NCBI GenBank assembly: GCA_945878845.1
Contig: CAMCUB010000014.1
Coordinates: 1 to 64,000, forward strand
Origin: Erythrobacter sanguineus
GTDB lineage: Bacteria > Pseudomonadota > Alphaproteobacteria > Sphingomonadales > Sphingomonadaceae
Length of the DNA stretch: 64,000 nucleotides
Direction: 5' to 3'
This document shows positions 62,763 to 64,000 of the stretch, one piece after another (within the stretch, counting starts at the first letter, position 1; each line of letters begins with the position of its first letter). The notes below the pieces were generated by a model. It did not search any database. It was not told the DNA's origin and saw only the letters and a list, made by a program, of their open reading frames with translations. Position numbers and translations under genes: made by a program.

Positions 62763-63299
62763 ATGTCGATGATGCGCCGCGCCCTGTCACTGTTGTTCCT
62801 CGTCTGGGCGCTCGGCTTCCTGTGGTTCGTGGTATTCCTGCCGCGGCCCACGGAAGGCGTGAACACCGACGCGGTGATCGCGCTGACCGGCGGCCCCGGA
62901 CGGATCGCGCGCGGCCTCACGGTGCTTGACCGCGGGCTGGCCAAGAAGATGCTGGTCAGCGGCGTCGACAAGGAAGTCCGCCCGCAGGAATTCGCCGCCC
63001 AGTTCGGCGTCTCTGCGAAGACCATGGCGTGCTGCGTGACCTTGGGCTTCACCGCGGTCGACACCCGCTCCAACGCCTCGGAGACCGCCAAGTGGGTGGC
63101 GCAGAACGAGGTCCGCTCCTTGCGCCTCGTCACCACCGACTGGCACATGCGCCGCGCCGCCGGGGAGCTTGACCGCACCCTGCCCGAACATGTCACCGTG
63201 ATCCGCGACGCGGTGCCCTCTCAGCCCGATCTGGGCACACTGTTCCTCGAATATCACAAGCTGATCGCGAGCCGCGCGGCAGGCATGGTCGACCTTTGA
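62763..63299 (+). CDS. YdcF/ElyC family (DUF218) protein
   Basis: The 178-residue protein has one N-terminal membrane helix (about 6-26), then the DUF218 pattern TDAVIALTGGPGRIARGL, LVSGVDKEV, DTRSNASETAKWVAQN and LVTTDWHMRRAAGELDR. DUF218 proteins face the periplasm and are tied to envelope or peptidoglycan homeostasis (ElyC, SanA). Starts eight bases after ftsX and overlaps plsC by four bases. Confidence 0.85.
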   Translation: MSMMRRALSLLFLVWALGFLWFVVFLPRPTEGVNTDAVIALTGGPGRIARGLTVLDRGLAKKMLVSGVDKEVRPQEFAAQFGVSAKTMACCVTLGFTAVDTRSNASETAKWVAQNEVRSLRLVTTDWHMRRAAGELDRTLPEHVTVIRDAVPSQPDLGTLFLEYHKLIASRAAGMVDL

Positions 63300-63988
63300 G
63301 CACCTTGCTTGCGGCCCTGCGCAGCCTTGTCTTCTATGTAATGTTCTATGGCGGCAGCGTGGCTCTGGTGATCGCCTCGGTGGTGGCCGTGACCGCGCGA
63401 CCCGCCTGGCTCGCCGGGATCGTCGCGCGCTGGGGGGCGTGGCACCTGTGGTGCGTGCGCCATGTGCTCGGCATCGAAGTGGTGCTCGAAGGCGCGCTGC
63501 CGCAGGGCCCCGTCCTGATCGCGGTCAAGCACGAGGCCTTCTTCGAGGCGATCGACACCCCGCGCCTGTTCACCCACCCCGCGGTTTTCGCCAAGCAGGA
63601 GCTGTTCCGCATCCCCGGCTGGGGCTATTCCGCGCTGGTCTACGGCCTCATCCCGGTCGCGCGCGAGGAAGGCGCCAAGGCGCTGCGCCAGATGATCGGA
63701 CACGCCAAGCAGCGCGCCGAATCCGGCCGCCCGCTGGTTATATTCCCCGAGGGCACCCGCGTCGCCCACGGCACCCAGCCGCCGCTGCAAGCCGGGTTCG
63801 CGGGCCTCTACAAGCTGCTGCGCCTGCCGGTGGTGCCGATCGCGGTCGATAGCGGGCGGCTCTATCACCATGTGCTGAAGCGCCCGGGCCGGATCACCTA
63901 CAAGGTCGGCGAGACCATCCCGGCAGGCTTGCCCCGCGAGGAGATCGAGGCGCGGGTGCACCGGGCGATCAACGCGCTGAACGGGTAG
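63296..63988 (+). CDS. plsC: 1-acyl-sn-glycerol-3-phosphate acyltransferase
   Basis: The 230-residue membrane enzyme adds the second acyl chain to lysophosphatidate. It has a hydrophobic N-terminal part (about 8-45), the catalytic motif VKHEAFFEAI (the family HxxxxD with Glu-Ala, in which the acidic residue is displaced), PVAREEGAKALRQMI, and FPEGTRVAHG, the glycerol-phosphate site. PVVPIAV follows. The Asp of HxxxxD is replaced by Ala/Ile in the stretch seen, with a nearby D in AIDTPRLF. The TTG start overlaps the preceding stop. Confidence 0.85.
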   Translation: MSTLLAALRSLVFYVMFYGGSVALVIASVVAVTARPAWLAGIVARWGAWHLWCVRHVLGIEVVLEGALPQGPVLIAVKHEAFFEAIDTPRLFTHPAVFAKQELFRIPGWGYSALVYGLIPVAREEGAKALRQMIGHAKQRAESGRPLVIFPEGTRVAHGTQPPLQAGFAGLYKLLRLPVVPIAVDSGRLYHHVLKRPGRITYKVGETIPAGLPREEIEARVHRAINALNG

Positions 63989-64000
63989 CGGCGGGGCGGG

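Overview
The window is high-GC, densely packed bacterial DNA with many 4-base start/stop overlaps and GTG or TTG starts. Its content (short PutA, the zinc-ribbon gene beside ftsE-ftsX, TonB-dependent receptors, dCTP deaminase, DUF465 and YggT proteins, two-component-free metabolic clusters) points to an alphaproteobacterium of the Sphingomonadales, most likely Erythrobacteraceae (Erythrobacter or Porphyrobacter type). This is a judgement from protein character, not from a database search. No rRNA, CRISPR array or complete insertion sequence is present.

Layout. 1-6.4 kb: an IS630-type transposase start cut by the window edge, a REP-like palindrome pair, small membrane proteins, a secreted nuclease and a DUF465 protein around a perfect FNR/FixK-type box, a 3 x 35 bp tandem repeat, then argB, a YggT protein, folD, a lipoprotein and a MarC protein. 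6.4-17.6 kb: a co-directional run of twelve genes forming a Ter (tellurium-type) stress system. It has TerD, a TerA-like protein, a DUF475/TerC membrane protein, two more TerD proteins, a TerD-like/trypsin-like protease fusion, the four-protein module thought to make a nucleoside-like metabolite (PRTase-TRSP, HAD phosphatase, PRTase-PELOTA, CitE-like lyase), then TelA-like, XpaC-like and small membrane proteins. 17.6-24.9 kb: YciI, putA, a chlorite-dismutase-like protein, an endonuclease/phosphatase-family protein, dcd and a saccharopine-dehydrogenase-like protein. 25-29.8 kb: two TonB-dependent receptors, the first with a histidine/acid-rich loop and a Zur-like palindrome. 30-40.7 kb: tRNA-Gly, a CnoX-like chaperone, LonN-domain protein, a divergent LysR/hydrolase pair, mtnP, GST, an aldehyde dehydrogenase, a phosphotransferase-DUF6285 fusion with an acyl-CoA dehydrogenase, and a BASS transporter. 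40.8-44.2 kb: a very large beta-propeller amidohydrolase.

44.2-48.3 kb is a flagellar remnant. fliA is followed by flhA without its 5' half, joined head to head to flhB without its 5' half, then fliD and fliS. The simplest reading is one deletion that removed the core of a flagellar cluster. An exact 16 bp parS site lies just beyond fliS. 48.3-56.4 kb holds a hydrolase, a Wzx-type flippase with a GNAT/CelD-like partner, class III alcohol dehydrogenase, and an M1-family peptidase with a DUF6702 protein. 56.4-59.6 kb is a second scar: an EAL-domain gene cut at the first residues of its domain and joined to a decayed, less GC-rich island (DUF3987 remnant, DUF5681, unknown proteins) that ends at the 3' end of tRNA-Leu(GAG). 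59.7-64 kb is an envelope and division block: zinc-ribbon protein, ftsE, ftsX, YdcF-like protein and plsC.

The most interesting material is the Ter operon, for its protease fusion and for the absence of the ATP-grasp, TerB and TerY partners. Next come the two deletion scars and the isolated parS, FNR-type and Zur-like sites.
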